This document shows, one piece after another, positions 15,384-24,196 of a stretch of DNA of 43,339 nucleotides. Each line of letters begins with the position of its first letter. Position 1 is the first letter of the stretch. The DNA is from Rhodospirillales bacterium. Its GTDB lineage: Bacteria; Pseudomonadota; Alphaproteobacteria; Rhodospirillales; Casp-alpha2. The stretch is taken from positions 1 to 43,339 of the forward strand of contig JABJGO010000081.1 of assembly GCA_018662225.1 (NCBI GenBank), given 5' to 3'. The notes under the pieces were generated by a model. The model ran no database searches. It was not told the DNA's origin and worked only from the letters and a program-made list of their open reading frames with translations. A program made the position numbers and the translations under genes.

Positions 15384-16142
15384 ATGTTCCACGACAAACG
15401 GGTTTTAGTGACGGGTGCTAGCCGTGGATTAGGTTGGGCGACGGCAAAGGCTTTCCTGGATGGTGGCGCGACGGTGGCGGTGAACGGGCGGACCGAAGAA
15501 TCCACTCGAGATGGTATTGAGCGACTGGGTGGGGGTGATAAATTGATCGCAGCACCTGGCGACGTGGGAACGGTGGCTGGCTGTGAAGCGGTGGTCGGGT
15601 CCGCCGTCGATGCTCTCGGTGGCCTCGATATTCTGGTCAACAGCGCCGGTGTTGCGACGACCCTACCGATTGAAGATGGCGACGAGGCGATCTGGGACGC
15701 GATTGTCGATGTCAATCTCAAGGGCACGTACTTTTGCTGCCGCGCGGCAATGCCGGCGCTACGCGAAAGCGGCGGCAATATTGTCAACATTGCCTCGACT
15801 GAGGGCCTGATGGGTTTGAAGGGAGCGTCGATCTATTGTGCTTCCAAGGGCGGCGTGGTGCTTCTCACACGGGCGCTTTCAGCGGAACTTGCCCCGGACG
15901 TGCGGATCAACTGCGTATGCCCAGGCTATATAGACACCGATATGGTACGCCGAGACTGGATCGACAAGACCGACGATCCCGCCACAACCCTGCGTGATGA
16001 GGTGGATGCCTTTGCACCAATGAATCGGATCGGCAGGCCGGCGGAGGTTGCCGCTGCAATTCTCTATCTGGCCTCAGATCAGGCTGGCTTTACCACTGGT
16101 GCAGCGCTTGCCGTTGATGGCGGCGCGACTGCCACGAACTAA
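15384..16142 (+). CDS. Short-chain dehydrogenase/reductase
   Basis: A classical SDR of 252 residues, an NAD(P)-dependent oxidoreductase. It has the cofactor loop TGASRGLG (9-16), the NSAG motif, the catalytic Ser in NIASTEG and the YxxxK pair in YCASKGG, followed by the substrate-loop proline motif CPGYIDTDMVRRDW and the FabG-like end FTTGAALAVDGGAT. The ATG at 15384 follows TTGGGAGAGACC, a good ribosome-binding site; the TTG at 15372 lies inside that site and was rejected. The substrate cannot be assigned. A decayed copy of its leader and first codons lies at 12376-12490. Confidence 0.92.
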   Translation: MFHDKRVLVTGASRGLGWATAKAFLDGGATVAVNGRTEESTRDGIERLGGGDKLIAAPGDVGTVAGCEAVVGSAVDALGGLDILVNSAGVATTLPIEDGDEAIWDAIVDVNLKGTYFCCRAAMPALRESGGNIVNIASTEGLMGLKGASIYCASKGGVVLLTRALSAELAPDVRINCVCPGYIDTDMVRRDWIDKTDDPATTLRDEVDAFAPMNRIGRPAEVAAAILYLASDQAGFTTGAALAVDGGATATN

Positions 16143-16275
16143 GCAGTCTACTCTTCCTTTAAAAACACCCTGCGACTCCGGGACATACATACTAGGTCTG
16201 GACGGTTGACTTGACGTGACAGTGGGCGTTTGGTTTGCTTAACGTTACACACGTCATACACAAGGAAAACCTCAC

Positions 16276-17964
16276 ATGCGCCCAACGCTCTACGGTAATC
16301 GCCATGCAGTGTCCGCCGGTCACTATCTTGCCGCTGCCGCTGGCAATGAAATCCTTGATGCAGGCGGAAACGCCATTGATGCCGGGTGTGCCGCAGGCAT
16401 GGCACTCGCCGTCCTGCATGCCGATGAAGTGAGCTTTTCCGGTGTTGCACCGATCATCATTCGAATGGCCAGTGGGGAGATTGTTACCATCGCCGGGTTA
16501 GGGCATTGGCCCATGTCCATGCCGGCCGACATTTTCATGCGGGAACACGATGGCGAAATTCCAATTGGCGTGTTGCGGACTGTTGTACCATCCGCACCGG
16601 ACGCCTGGATCACAGCACTCCGTGATTATGGCACCATGTCATTTGGCGATGTGGCGGGTGCCGCGATCGAGTTCGCTCGCGATGGGTTTTCTGTGTTCCA
16701 CTACCTTGCATCGGCGCTTGAAAACAACGCAGAGCAGGAAAGCCACTGGCCCGCCAACGCGGCGATTTTTATGCCGGGGGGTCGGCCGCCTCGCCTTGGC
16801 GAACGGTTCGTTCAAACCGATCTGGCCGCAACAATCCAATATATGGCTGATGAGGAAAAGGCCGCGGCGCACGGTGGCCGAAAAGCCGGACTGGAGGCTG
16901 CCCGTGCGGCATTCTATGTGGGCGACATTGCCGAGAAAATAATCGCACACATGGAAAGTGAAGGTGGTTACCTCTCACGCGAAGATCTCGCTAATTTCCG
17001 TAGTCAGATTGGACCCGCCATTCAGGGGCGCTGGCGTGATTTCCAGATTTCTACCTGTGGGCCGTGGTGCCAGGGGCCAACCTTGATTGAATCACTGATC
17101 ATGATCGAAAAGGCCGGGCTGGATGGATTGGAGCAGAACAGCGCAGATTATCTTCACTTACTAATCGAAGTGATCAAATGCACCTTTGCTGATCGCGAAT
17201 ATTATTATGGTGACCCAGACCATGTGGAAGTACCGCTTGATCGCCTGCACGGCGATGCCAATATTGATGAATGGGTTAAGCGAATTGACCCTCTAACGGC
17301 CATGCCGGGCATGCCGGTGCCCAATGGTATTAACGAACCTTTTGACTATCCAGCAACCGAAGGTTTACCGGGCCGCGATCCCGATACGTCATATCTGTGC
17401 GCCGTCGACAAATGGGGCAATGCGTTTTCGGCGACCCCTTCGGATGGGATGTGGCTCACGCCGGTTGTGCCCGGAACCGGCCTTTTACTATCGGCGCGCG
17501 GTTGCCAGTCACGAACAGACCCAAGCCATCCCAGTGGCGTTGGGCCGGGTCGTCGGCCCCGCCTCACCCCCAACCCGGCAATAGCCTTGCGTGATGATGG
17601 CACCGTTATGCCATTCGGTGCACCCGGTGGTGATGCCCAGGTCCAATCCATGCTTCAGGTATTTCTCAATATTTTCCATTTTGGCATGGACGTTCAGGAT
17701 GCCATCGACGCACCCCGTGTGACCTCACACAGCTTCCCGTCATCGTTCTCTCCGTTTAAGTATTATCCTGCGGTGGTTAGTATTGAGAGCCGAATTGACG
17801 AAGCCGTGCGGAAGGATTTGGAAAGCCGAGGCCATCACATCGACACCCTTTCTGACTACACCAGGAATATGGCTGCGGTTGAAGTAATTGTCGCTGAACC
17901 TAAGCCGGGGTTCTTGCGTGCCGGTGCTGACCCACGCCAGCCGGCCTATTCAATCGTACGATAG
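16276..17964 (+). CDS. Gamma-glutamyltranspeptidase family protein, cytoplasmic form
   Basis: The 562-residue protein belongs to the GGT family of N-terminal nucleophile hydrolases, which cleave or transfer gamma-glutamyl groups after self-processing. It shows the N-terminal GGNAIDAG block (30-37), a long large-subunit region, and the processing site RDPDTSYLCAVDKWGNAFS, where T371 would become the nucleophile of a 192-residue small subunit. The APGGDAQVQ block then follows. There is no signal peptide, unlike periplasmic GGT. The usual small-subunit TTH is replaced by DTS and the PPSSGG-like element by GPWCQGPTL, so the acceptor or substrate may differ from glutathione. GGT-like acylases are an alternative. 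It stands alone between the SDR and cyclase genes. Confidence 0.88.
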   Translation: MRPTLYGNRHAVSAGHYLAAAAGNEILDAGGNAIDAGCAAGMALAVLHADEVSFSGVAPIIIRMASGEIVTIAGLGHWPMSMPADIFMREHDGEIPIGVLRTVVPSAPDAWITALRDYGTMSFGDVAGAAIEFARDGFSVFHYLASALENNAEQESHWPANAAIFMPGGRPPRLGERFVQTDLAATIQYMADEEKAAAHGGRKAGLEAARAAFYVGDIAEKIIAHMESEGGYLSREDLANFRSQIGPAIQGRWRDFQISTCGPWCQGPTLIESLIMIEKAGLDGLEQNSADYLHLLIEVIKCTFADREYYYGDPDHVEVPLDRLHGDANIDEWVKRIDPLTAMPGMPVPNGINEPFDYPATEGLPGRDPDTSYLCAVDKWGNAFSATPSDGMWLTPVVPGTGLLLSARGCQSRTDPSHPSGVGPGRRPRLTPNPAIALRDDGTVMPFGAPGGDAQVQSMLQVFLNIFHFGMDVQDAIDAPRVTSHSFPSSFSPFKYYPAVVSIESRIDEAVRKDLESRGHHIDTLSDYTRNMAAVEVIVAEPKPGFLRAGADPRQPAYSIVR

Positions 17965-18074
17965 AGCCGCTCCGGCAATTGGCCACTTCGAAGCAGGCAA
18001 AAAAAATATGTTTCAAGAGTATTTGAGATAGCCTAGATTAGTTTCGGGAATGCCAAGGTCCAAAGGTCGATTTT

Positions 18075-19745
18075 TTGCGGTTAAACACCAAGATCAGTGC
18101 AAGCGTTAGCTTGCTCCTCTTCGTGGCGATGCTAATAAGCAGCGCGGCGTTTATCTATCGTGGGTATGAGAATTTCAACGACGATGTTCGCAATGAGGCT
18201 GAAAATTCTTTAGCAATTTTTCAGGCTGTCCTTGTTCAGGCCATGCTGCACCGGCGCACAACGCAGGATCAAGACCCGGTCATTATAGCGCTGGACGGCA
18301 CGCTAGACCAACTTAGCAGAAATAAAGATCGATTTTCTTTGTGGGTATCCATGGCACCGAAGGTTGTCGCCTATCAGAAAAAAATGGGGAACGATGATAT
18401 TGAACTTCCCGTTGACGACATAGACCGCGAAGCTTTTGAAACAGGAATGACCGTAGGCCGTATGAGCGGCTCTGATATCTATCGACTTAGCATACCCATG
18501 GTATTGGGCCAGGGCGACGCCGCGAGTGAAAAATGCTTTGAATGCCATGGCAAGCTCATGGGTATAAAGAACGGTGAAGTTATCGGCGTTTACTCCATCG
18601 CGTTGTCCGTTGCCGATCTGTGGGCTAATTTCATGGGCGTCGTAAAAACAGCGGCCATCGCAACGGCCGCTATTTCAATATTGATCTCCGGCATCTGTAT
18701 TCTTCTGTTAAACCGCCTGGTCAGCGGCCCCATTTCCGTAATGACCGGCAGTATGCGAAAACTGGCAGGTGGCGATACGAAGGTTGAAATTTCTGGTCTG
18801 GGTCGCAAAGACGAAATCGGCGAAATGGCAGAAGCCGTTAAAGTGTTTAAGGGAAATGCGCTTGAACTGATTTTCCAGAAATACGCTCTGGATGAACACG
18901 CCATTGTCAGCAGCACGGATGTGAAGGGAAACATCACATACGTTAATGATAAGTTTTGCGAAATAAGCGGTTATTCCCGCAAGGAATTACTGGGCCGAAA
19001 CCACCGTGTTCTAAAAAGTGACGAACATTCAACGGAGTTTTACAAGGATCTATGGCGGACAGTTACCCAGGGGAAACCGTGGCATGGCAACGTCAAAAAT
19101 CTTCGAAAGGACGGAAGTGGGTATTGGGTCAAGGGCACGATCGTTCCGTTCATAGATGATCGGGGCAAGCCATTCCAGTACGTCAGTATCCGCACCGACA
19201 TTACTGAACAGCTGCAGGCCGAAGAATTAAGGGTGATTGCACACCGCGACGCGCTGACAGAGCTTCCCAATCGATATTTGTTTGAAGACAGGCTGACACT
19301 CGCCATTGCTCAATCGAAGCGTCTCAATGCTTCATTTGCGTTGCTTTACATCGATCTGGATAAATTCAAACCCATCAATGATACCTTGGGGCACGGGGCC
19401 GGTGATGCGGTGCTTAAAGAAGTAGCCAAACGGCTAGAAGCGTGCGTACGTGAAACCGATACAGCAGCCAGAGTCGGCGGCGATGAATTCGCGATCATTC
19501 TGGCCGCACCAGTACCATCCGAAATCAGTCGCAGGATAGGTGAAAAGATTCTGGAAGAACTGTCGAAGCCTATTTACGTGGAAGGTCACGGTGACTGCAC
19601 TATTGGTGCCAGCATTGGAATCAGCGTTTATCCCACCGATGCCACGAATGAGGAGGCGCTCATCAAATGCGCTGATGCTGCGATGTATAAAGTGAAAGAA
19701 AGTGGCCGCAATAGTATCCGATATTTCGGAAATGACCCGACCTGA
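18075..19745 (+). CDS. Membrane-bound diguanylate cyclase with periplasmic haem-motif sensor, HAMP and PAS domains
   Basis: The 556-residue protein should synthesise c-di-GMP. Order: membrane helix 1 (about 9-28); periplasmic domain (about 30-185) of the DUF3365/Tll0287-like type with the haem c motif CFECH (154-158); helix 2 (about 188-213); HAMP (about 214-265); PAS (about 270-385) with ITYVNDKFCEISGYSRKELLG and a PAC end; GGDEF domain (about 390-550). The active loop is intact (GGDEF, 468-472), as is an inhibitory I-site RETD (459-462) five residues before it. No EAL domain is present. The start is TTG at 18075. Sensing of redox state, NO or O2 through a covalent haem is likely but inferred. 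Confidence 0.93.
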   Translation: MRLNTKISASVSLLLFVAMLISSAAFIYRGYENFNDDVRNEAENSLAIFQAVLVQAMLHRRTTQDQDPVIIALDGTLDQLSRNKDRFSLWVSMAPKVVAYQKKMGNDDIELPVDDIDREAFETGMTVGRMSGSDIYRLSIPMVLGQGDAASEKCFECHGKLMGIKNGEVIGVYSIALSVADLWANFMGVVKTAAIATAAISILISGICILLLNRLVSGPISVMTGSMRKLAGGDTKVEISGLGRKDEIGEMAEAVKVFKGNALELIFQKYALDEHAIVSSTDVKGNITYVNDKFCEISGYSRKELLGRNHRVLKSDEHSTEFYKDLWRTVTQGKPWHGNVKNLRKDGSGYWVKGTIVPFIDDRGKPFQYVSIRTDITEQLQAEELRVIAHRDALTELPNRYLFEDRLTLAIAQSKRLNASFALLYIDLDKFKPINDTLGHGAGDAVLKEVAKRLEACVRETDTAARVGGDEFAIILAAPVPSEISRRIGEKILEELSKPIYVEGHGDCTIGASIGISVYPTDATNEEALIKCADAAMYKVKESGRNSIRYFGNDPT

Positions 19746-19768
19746 TACCTGTCGGTCGGGCCCACATC

Positions 19769-20161
19769 TTATCCAATGAGAATTTGGTACAATATACAGA
19801 CCTGGGCCAGCCAGCTGCCAGCAAAGGTCAGCGTGCGGGCAAACGGTATGTTGGCCGTAAAAACCGCATAGTGTGCTGCGCGTAGCCAGAAATAGGCGAT
19901 TGCCGCAGAAGCCGTAGCCTCATTGGTGGCTTCGGCCAAATGCGCAACGATGACCAACGCGGCAAACGGAGCGAGGTTTTCGACCGCGTTACAGTGTGCT
20001 CGCTTGGCCCGTGCGGCCCATCCCGGCAACGGTGTTCCATCAGCCTGGTAAGTCAGCGCCGGAACCAAACCAACATTGCCGATGTGCGCCAGAATATATG
20101 GTACCCACATCATGACCGTCAGCCCGGAAACCCACGCCAACATTTCAAGTTCGATAGACAT
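19769..20161 (-). CDS. MAPEG-family membrane protein
   Basis: A 130-residue integral membrane protein with about four helices, matching the bacterial MAPEG family (membrane-associated proteins in eicosanoid and glutathione metabolism). Typical features are the first helix LEMLAWVSGLTVMMWVPYIL, then the loop ARAKRAHCNAVENLAPFAALVIVAHL, which is the RxxxxHxNxxEN-like glutathione-proximal segment, and YFWLRAAHYAVFTANIPFARTLTF. Bacterial members may have glutathione transferase or peroxidase activity, but most are uncharacterised. It is a single gene in the minus orientation. Confidence 0.88.
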   Translation of the reverse strand: MSIELEMLAWVSGLTVMMWVPYILAHIGNVGLVPALTYQADGTPLPGWAARAKRAHCNAVENLAPFAALVIVAHLAEATNEATASAAIAYFWLRAAHYAVFTANIPFARTLTFAGSWLAQVCILYQILIG

Positions 20162-20300
20162 TACAATACCCCTCTTATGCTAACAGACAGGACGAGAATC
20201 GGTCTGCTTCGTAGAATTATACACCGGAGCCCCTGTTCGGGGGAGAAAACTTCAAGAGGTTACGCTCACAATCAGAAATATTGCATGCGGTATTGAGCGC

Positions 20301-20515
20301 TCAGAAGTTACTCTCAGCGGCGAGCCATAGTTTTTGTGTATCCGCACCTGTGTTTTCAGCATCGTAATCGGCGTATTTGAGCGACAGGGAAACCTGATAA
20401 AAGAATTTGCGCGATACACTGAAACCAAATTCGCTACCGTGGACTCATATACCCGCTGGCGACCGAACGTCGATTTAGAACCCTAACGATGGCGAGAACC
20501 CGGGACCGAACATGA
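20301..20515 (-). pseudogene. Remnant of an outer-membrane porin-like beta-barrel (C terminus)
   Basis: On the minus strand the last 47 codons (20444 down to 20301, ending TGA) read as a typical beta-barrel end: EFGFSVSRKFFYQVSLSLKY, then ADYDAENTGADTQKLWLAA, then ESNF. Alternating hydrophobic residues and a terminal phenylalanine are the recognition signal of outer-membrane proteins. Upstream, related fragments occur in two other frames (MFGPGFSPSLGF, then STFGRQRVYES), separated by stops, as expected of a decayed gene. Nothing resembling a barrel continues beyond 20515, where the LysR gene ends. It is therefore a truncated, frameshifted relic, possibly of an alginate-export-type porin. Confidence 0.5.
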
Positions 20516-20517
20516 TA

Positions 20518-21393
20518 TCAACCCTTCAACACCGTCAGGATATCTTGCAGCACGACGTTGGTTTCAATCGGGTTTGCGACCTCGATACATAGTCGACGGT
20601 CAAGGGTTACCGGAACCGGGAATGGGGCAACCAGAGCCCCGGATTTCAGATGTTCGTGAACCAATGCCTTGTGGCCCATTAAAACCCCGGCACCATTTTT
20701 AGCCTCTTCCACCGCGAGGCTGTAGAGCGAGAACACCGGCCCTTGCGTATCAATATCGGTGCCCGGCATTGCCTCGTGTATCCAGGTCGTCCAATCATCA
20801 ATCCACACAGCATCGTGCAGGAACGTTTGAGTGGTCAGATCAGACGGTGCCTTCAATCGCTTGGCAATGGATGGGGCACAAACCGGCAGAATTACGTCCT
20901 GACAAATTTTGATAAAACCGGGTGCCGGGCCATCATCATAAAAGATGCTCAGATCAAAAGGCTCTCGGGTCAGCTTTGGCCTGTGCTCCATCGCCGTGAC
21001 CGAAATCGAGATATCCGGTGCCTTTGTCCGAATTGCGGGTAGTCGGGGCGATAGCCACAATTGCGCGATACTGGGCAACGCGGCAATACGGATATGTTTT
21101 GGATTAGCCCGTAAATGCAATGTCTGTACAGCCGCGCCCAACTGGTCAAACGCGTCGCTGAAGTCAGTCAGCACACTTTCCCCAAGTGCGGACAAGTTTA
21201 CACCTTGTGACCGTCGCTCAAATAGGTCTGCGCCAAACCAACCTTCGAGGGCCTTAACATGCTGGGCAATGGCCCCCGGCGTCACATGCAGTTCCTCTGC
21301 GGCGATAGAGAACCCACCGAGACGCCCCGCAGATTCAAAGGCACGCAGGGCATTCAACGGTGGCCCTTTGGGTTTCGGTGGAGATATCGCCAT
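20518..21393 (-). CDS. LysR-family transcriptional regulator, GcvA-like
   Basis: A 291-residue LysR-type regulator. The N-terminal winged helix-turn-helix (about 12-72) has the GcvA-subfamily form PPLNALRAFESAGRLGGFSIAAEELHVTPGAIAQHVKALE, and the co-inducer domain fills the rest. The start at 21393 (MAISPPKPKGPPLNALRAFE) is chosen because family similarity begins there; the longer frame to 21498 would overlap the divergent gene's start. It lies back-to-back with the SHMT-like gene (95 bp apart), so it probably controls that gene and itself. A CCTAG / CTAGG dyad lies just upstream of its ATG. Confidence 0.9.
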   Translation of the reverse strand: MAISPPKPKGPPLNALRAFESAGRLGGFSIAAEELHVTPGAIAQHVKALEGWFGADLFERRSQGVNLSALGESVLTDFSDAFDQLGAAVQTLHLRANPKHIRIAALPSIAQLWLSPRLPAIRTKAPDISISVTAMEHRPKLTREPFDLSIFYDDGPAPGFIKICQDVILPVCAPSIAKRLKAPSDLTTQTFLHDAVWIDDWTTWIHEAMPGTDIDTQGPVFSLYSLAVEEAKNGAGVLMGHKALVHEHLKSGALVAPFPVPVTLDRRLCIEVANPIETNVVLQDILTVLKG

Positions 21394-21400
21394 TTTTAGA

Positions 21401-21415
21401 CCTAGTTTTTCTAGG
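21401..21415. promoter_or_regulatory. Dyad in the LysR/SHMT-like divergent promoter
   Basis: A 5-5-5 inverted repeat CCTAG-TTTTT-CTAGG lies 8 bp upstream of the LysR ATG, within the 95-bp divergent intergenic space. LysR regulators usually bind T-N11-A dyads next to the divergent target promoter, so this is a candidate autoregulatory site. The sequence alone does not prove binding. Confidence 0.4.
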
Positions 21416-21488
21416 CCAAATTTTAGCAAAACTGATTTGCGTCTGGCTAGCACAATTGTTCTTCTGGTCGAAACAGACGGAGATTGAA

Positions 21489-22814
21489 ATGGCTGCACTT
21501 ACACATAGAGAATGGGTTCCCGGTCCCTGCGAAGGCTATATCCAGACGATTGCGAAGACCACTTCGGCGGCTACGCCGGAAACCGTCGCATCACGAATTG
21601 ATGCCCTGATTACCGAAAACAAAGAAATTCATGAACGGGAATGCTTCAATCTAAACCCGGCAACCAATGTCATGAACCCAAGGGCCGAGGCTGTACTGTC
21701 TGCCGGGCTTGGTTCACGCCCCTCGCTTGGTTATCCGGGCGACAAATATGAAATGGGTCTGGAGGCCATTGAGGAAATAGAAGCCATCGCTGCTGAATTG
21801 TGCGCTGAAATTTTTCAGGCAGAGTTCGCCGAAATTCGTGTCTCCTCTGGGGCCTTGGCCAATCTGTACGGGTTCATGGCAACGTGTAAACCGGGCGATA
21901 CCATCATTGTGCCACCAGCGACAATTGGCGGGCATGTAACACATTTGGACGCCGGTTGTGCCGGGCTTTACGGATTGGATATTCATACCGCACCAGTCAA
22001 TGCAGACGGCTACACCATTGATGTGGGCGGTTTGCGGGATCTTGCCGAGAGACTGCAACCCAAACTCATCACCATTGGCGGCAGCCTCAATCTGTTTCCC
22101 CACCCGGTTTCCGAGATTCGCGAAATAGCCGACACATGCGGCGCAAAAGTTATGTTCGACGCCGCCCATCAATGCGGGATGATCGCCGGTGGCGCTTGGC
22201 CCAATCCGTTGGATCAGGGTGCTCACTTTATGAACATGAGCACCTATAAAAGCCTTGGCGGCCCAGCTGGGGGCCTGATCGTCACCAATGATGCCGAGAT
22301 CGCCGAGCGTCTGGACACCATCGCCTATCCGGGTATGACGGCGAACTTCGACGCGGCGAAATCCGCCGCCCTGGCGCTGACCATGCTGGACTGGAAGACG
22401 CACGGCGGTGCCTATTCAAAGGCAATGGCCGATGTGTCGCAGGCTTTTGCCAAGGCTCTGAACGACCTTGGACTTCCAATCTTTGCCAAGGATCAGGGGT
22501 TTACCAGATCACACCAGTTTGCGGTTGAAGCAGCGCCGTATGGTGGTGGGCAGGCCGCCGCGCAGAAACTCAGGAAAGCGGGATTCCTCACATGCGGGAT
22601 AGGCCTGCCGATTGACCCGGTCGAGGGCGATATGAATGGCCTGCGGCTGGGAACCCCGGAACTTGTCCGGTGGGGTGTGACCGAAACCGATGTGCCAGAA
22701 ATTGCGGCATTGTTCGCAAGGGCGCTCACCTCGAATGACCCTGAAAGCCTGGCCGCGGAAGTCGCCGGGCTACGCAAAGGGTTCCAGGAACTTCATTTCA
22801 TCTGTACCGATTAA
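21489..22814 (+). CDS. PLP-dependent serine hydroxymethyltransferase-like enzyme (GlyA paralogue)
   Basis: The 441-residue protein has the SHMT fold-type I layout: NLNPATNVMNPRAEAVL, GYPGDKYEMG, the PLP-phosphate region SSGALANLYGFM (119-130), FDAAHQCGMIAGG with D224 and H227, and the Schiff-base lysine K254 in MSTYKSLGGPAGG. Canonical SHMT has THKTLRGPRGG, so the H before the lysine is Y here and the arginines are replaced by G and A. The substrate may therefore be another beta-hydroxy amino acid (for example alpha-methylserine or threonine type). The ATG at 21489 has a CGGAG site; the longer frame from 21360 overlaps the LysR coding region. It is divergent from a GcvA-like regulator. Confidence 0.85.
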   Translation: MAALTHREWVPGPCEGYIQTIAKTTSAATPETVASRIDALITENKEIHERECFNLNPATNVMNPRAEAVLSAGLGSRPSLGYPGDKYEMGLEAIEEIEAIAAELCAEIFQAEFAEIRVSSGALANLYGFMATCKPGDTIIVPPATIGGHVTHLDAGCAGLYGLDIHTAPVNADGYTIDVGGLRDLAERLQPKLITIGGSLNLFPHPVSEIREIADTCGAKVMFDAAHQCGMIAGGAWPNPLDQGAHFMNMSTYKSLGGPAGGLIVTNDAEIAERLDTIAYPGMTANFDAAKSAALALTMLDWKTHGGAYSKAMADVSQAFAKALNDLGLPIFAKDQGFTRSHQFAVEAAPYGGGQAAAQKLRKAGFLTCGIGLPIDPVEGDMNGLRLGTPELVRWGVTETDVPEIAALFARALTSNDPESLAAEVAGLRKGFQELHFICTD

Positions 22815-22882
22815 CAAAAAGGAAGCGTGCCAAAGACGGTGAGTTCGTGTTGAAGGCTGGCCGGTTTCGGGTATGTAGGCTG

Positions 22883-24115
22883 TCAGACTGAACGGATAAA
22901 CTCGGCGATGCGGGGCTTAATTTCTGTGCGCCAGCGGCGACCGTTGAAAATTCCATAATGGCCTACGTCCTGTTGAACGTGCTCCAGCTTTTTCTTGGCC
23001 GATAAACCACTGCACAGGTCCAAGGCAGCGGCGGTCTGGCCCAGGCCGCAAATATCATCCTTGCCACCCTCGATTGTCATCAAGGCCGTTTTCTTGATCT
23101 TGCTCGGATCAACAGGTGTCCCCCGGTGGGTCATGATGCCACGTGCCAGCTTATGCTCTTTGAATACCGTTTCGATGGTTTGCAGGAGGAACTCCGCCGG
23201 AAGATCCATAACCGAAAGGTATTCATCATAAAATTCGCGGTGCTGATCAGCGGAATCGCCGTCGCCTTCGACCAGATGATTGTAGAGGTCCATATAGGCC
23301 TCCATATGACGATCAATGTTCATGGCCATGAAACCGGATAGTTGCGCAAAGCCCGGATAGACTTTGCGCATAACACCCGGCATGGGGAACGGCACGCGGG
23401 AAATAACGTTGTTTTCGAACCAGGACAAACCTTTGCTTTCAGCGTGCTCGTTCACCTTAGTCGGGTTGATGCGGGCATCGACCGGGCCACCCATCAAGAT
23501 TATGGCATGGGGCTGAATAGGATCATCGTCTGCGGCCATCAACGAGACCGCGGCCAAAACCGCAACAACCGGCTGACAGACAGCAAGCACTGATGCATCC
23601 GGCCCCATGAAGTGCATGAAATCGATCATCAAATCGATATTGTCGTCCAGATCGAATGACCCCACGGCCGCCGGAATATTTCGCGCATCACACCAATCGG
23701 TGACGTACACATCATGATCGGGAAGAAGCGCCTGCACCGTGCCGCGCACCAGTGTGGCGTAATGGCCGGAAAGTGGTGCAACGACCAGCATTTTGGGGTC
23801 GGATTTACGTGTTTTCTTGAGACCGGAGAGATCACGGTTGAAGTGAATTAGATTACAGAAATCAGTGCTCATCACCGTATCAATTGAAACAGGAACAGCT
23901 TTATCGTCGATCGTCGTGTCGTCAATGCCCCATTGCGGTTTACCGTACCGGCGCGTCATGCGGCTGAGCACTTCGCATGAAGCAGCAACAGAACGACCCA
24001 TGGGCGTATAGGAAAGTGGGTTAAGCGGTGAAGAACTGATTTGCTGGGTGATCTCGGATATGGCTTTGAAAGGCGCAAGCGTTGCGTGGGTCAATTCATA
24101 GGCGTGATACAGCAT
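22883..24115 (-). CDS. phaZ: Intracellular polyhydroxyalkanoate (PHB) depolymerase
   Basis: The 410-residue protein matches the intracellular PhaZ family, which mobilises stored polyhydroxybutyrate granules. It is an alpha/beta hydrolase with a cysteine nucleophile: here C180 in LAVCQP. Other family blocks are MLYHAYELTHATLAPF at the N terminus, PLSGHYATLVRGTVQALL, DVYVTDWCDARNIP, EGGKDDICGLGQT and the catalytic-histidine end QQDVGHYGIFNGRRWR. No signal peptide is present. It converges on the SHMT-like gene. A perfect 7-6-7 palindrome about 80 bp upstream may be its operator. A phaC synthase is not in the window. Confidence 0.94.
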   Translation of the reverse strand: MLYHAYELTHATLAPFKAISEITQQISSSPLNPLSYTPMGRSVAASCEVLSRMTRRYGKPQWGIDDTTIDDKAVPVSIDTVMSTDFCNLIHFNRDLSGLKKTRKSDPKMLVVAPLSGHYATLVRGTVQALLPDHDVYVTDWCDARNIPAAVGSFDLDDNIDLMIDFMHFMGPDASVLAVCQPVVAVLAAVSLMAADDDPIQPHAIILMGGPVDARINPTKVNEHAESKGLSWFENNVISRVPFPMPGVMRKVYPGFAQLSGFMAMNIDRHMEAYMDLYNHLVEGDGDSADQHREFYDEYLSVMDLPAEFLLQTIETVFKEHKLARGIMTHRGTPVDPSKIKKTALMTIEGGKDDICGLGQTAAALDLCSGLSAKKKLEHVQQDVGHYGIFNGRRWRTEIKPRIAEFIRSV

Positions 24116-24196
24116 AAAATAACTTTCCCAGTTTCATCAGGCGCCGCAGATTTCGTTTAATGACAATTACTTATAACCTGGTCATCGCCCGACTCT

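Noticed and set aside
16205-16275. Sigma-70 promoter with TTGACT/TTGACG upstream of the GGT gene
   Set aside because: No acceptable -10 element at 16-18 bp from either -35-like hexamer.
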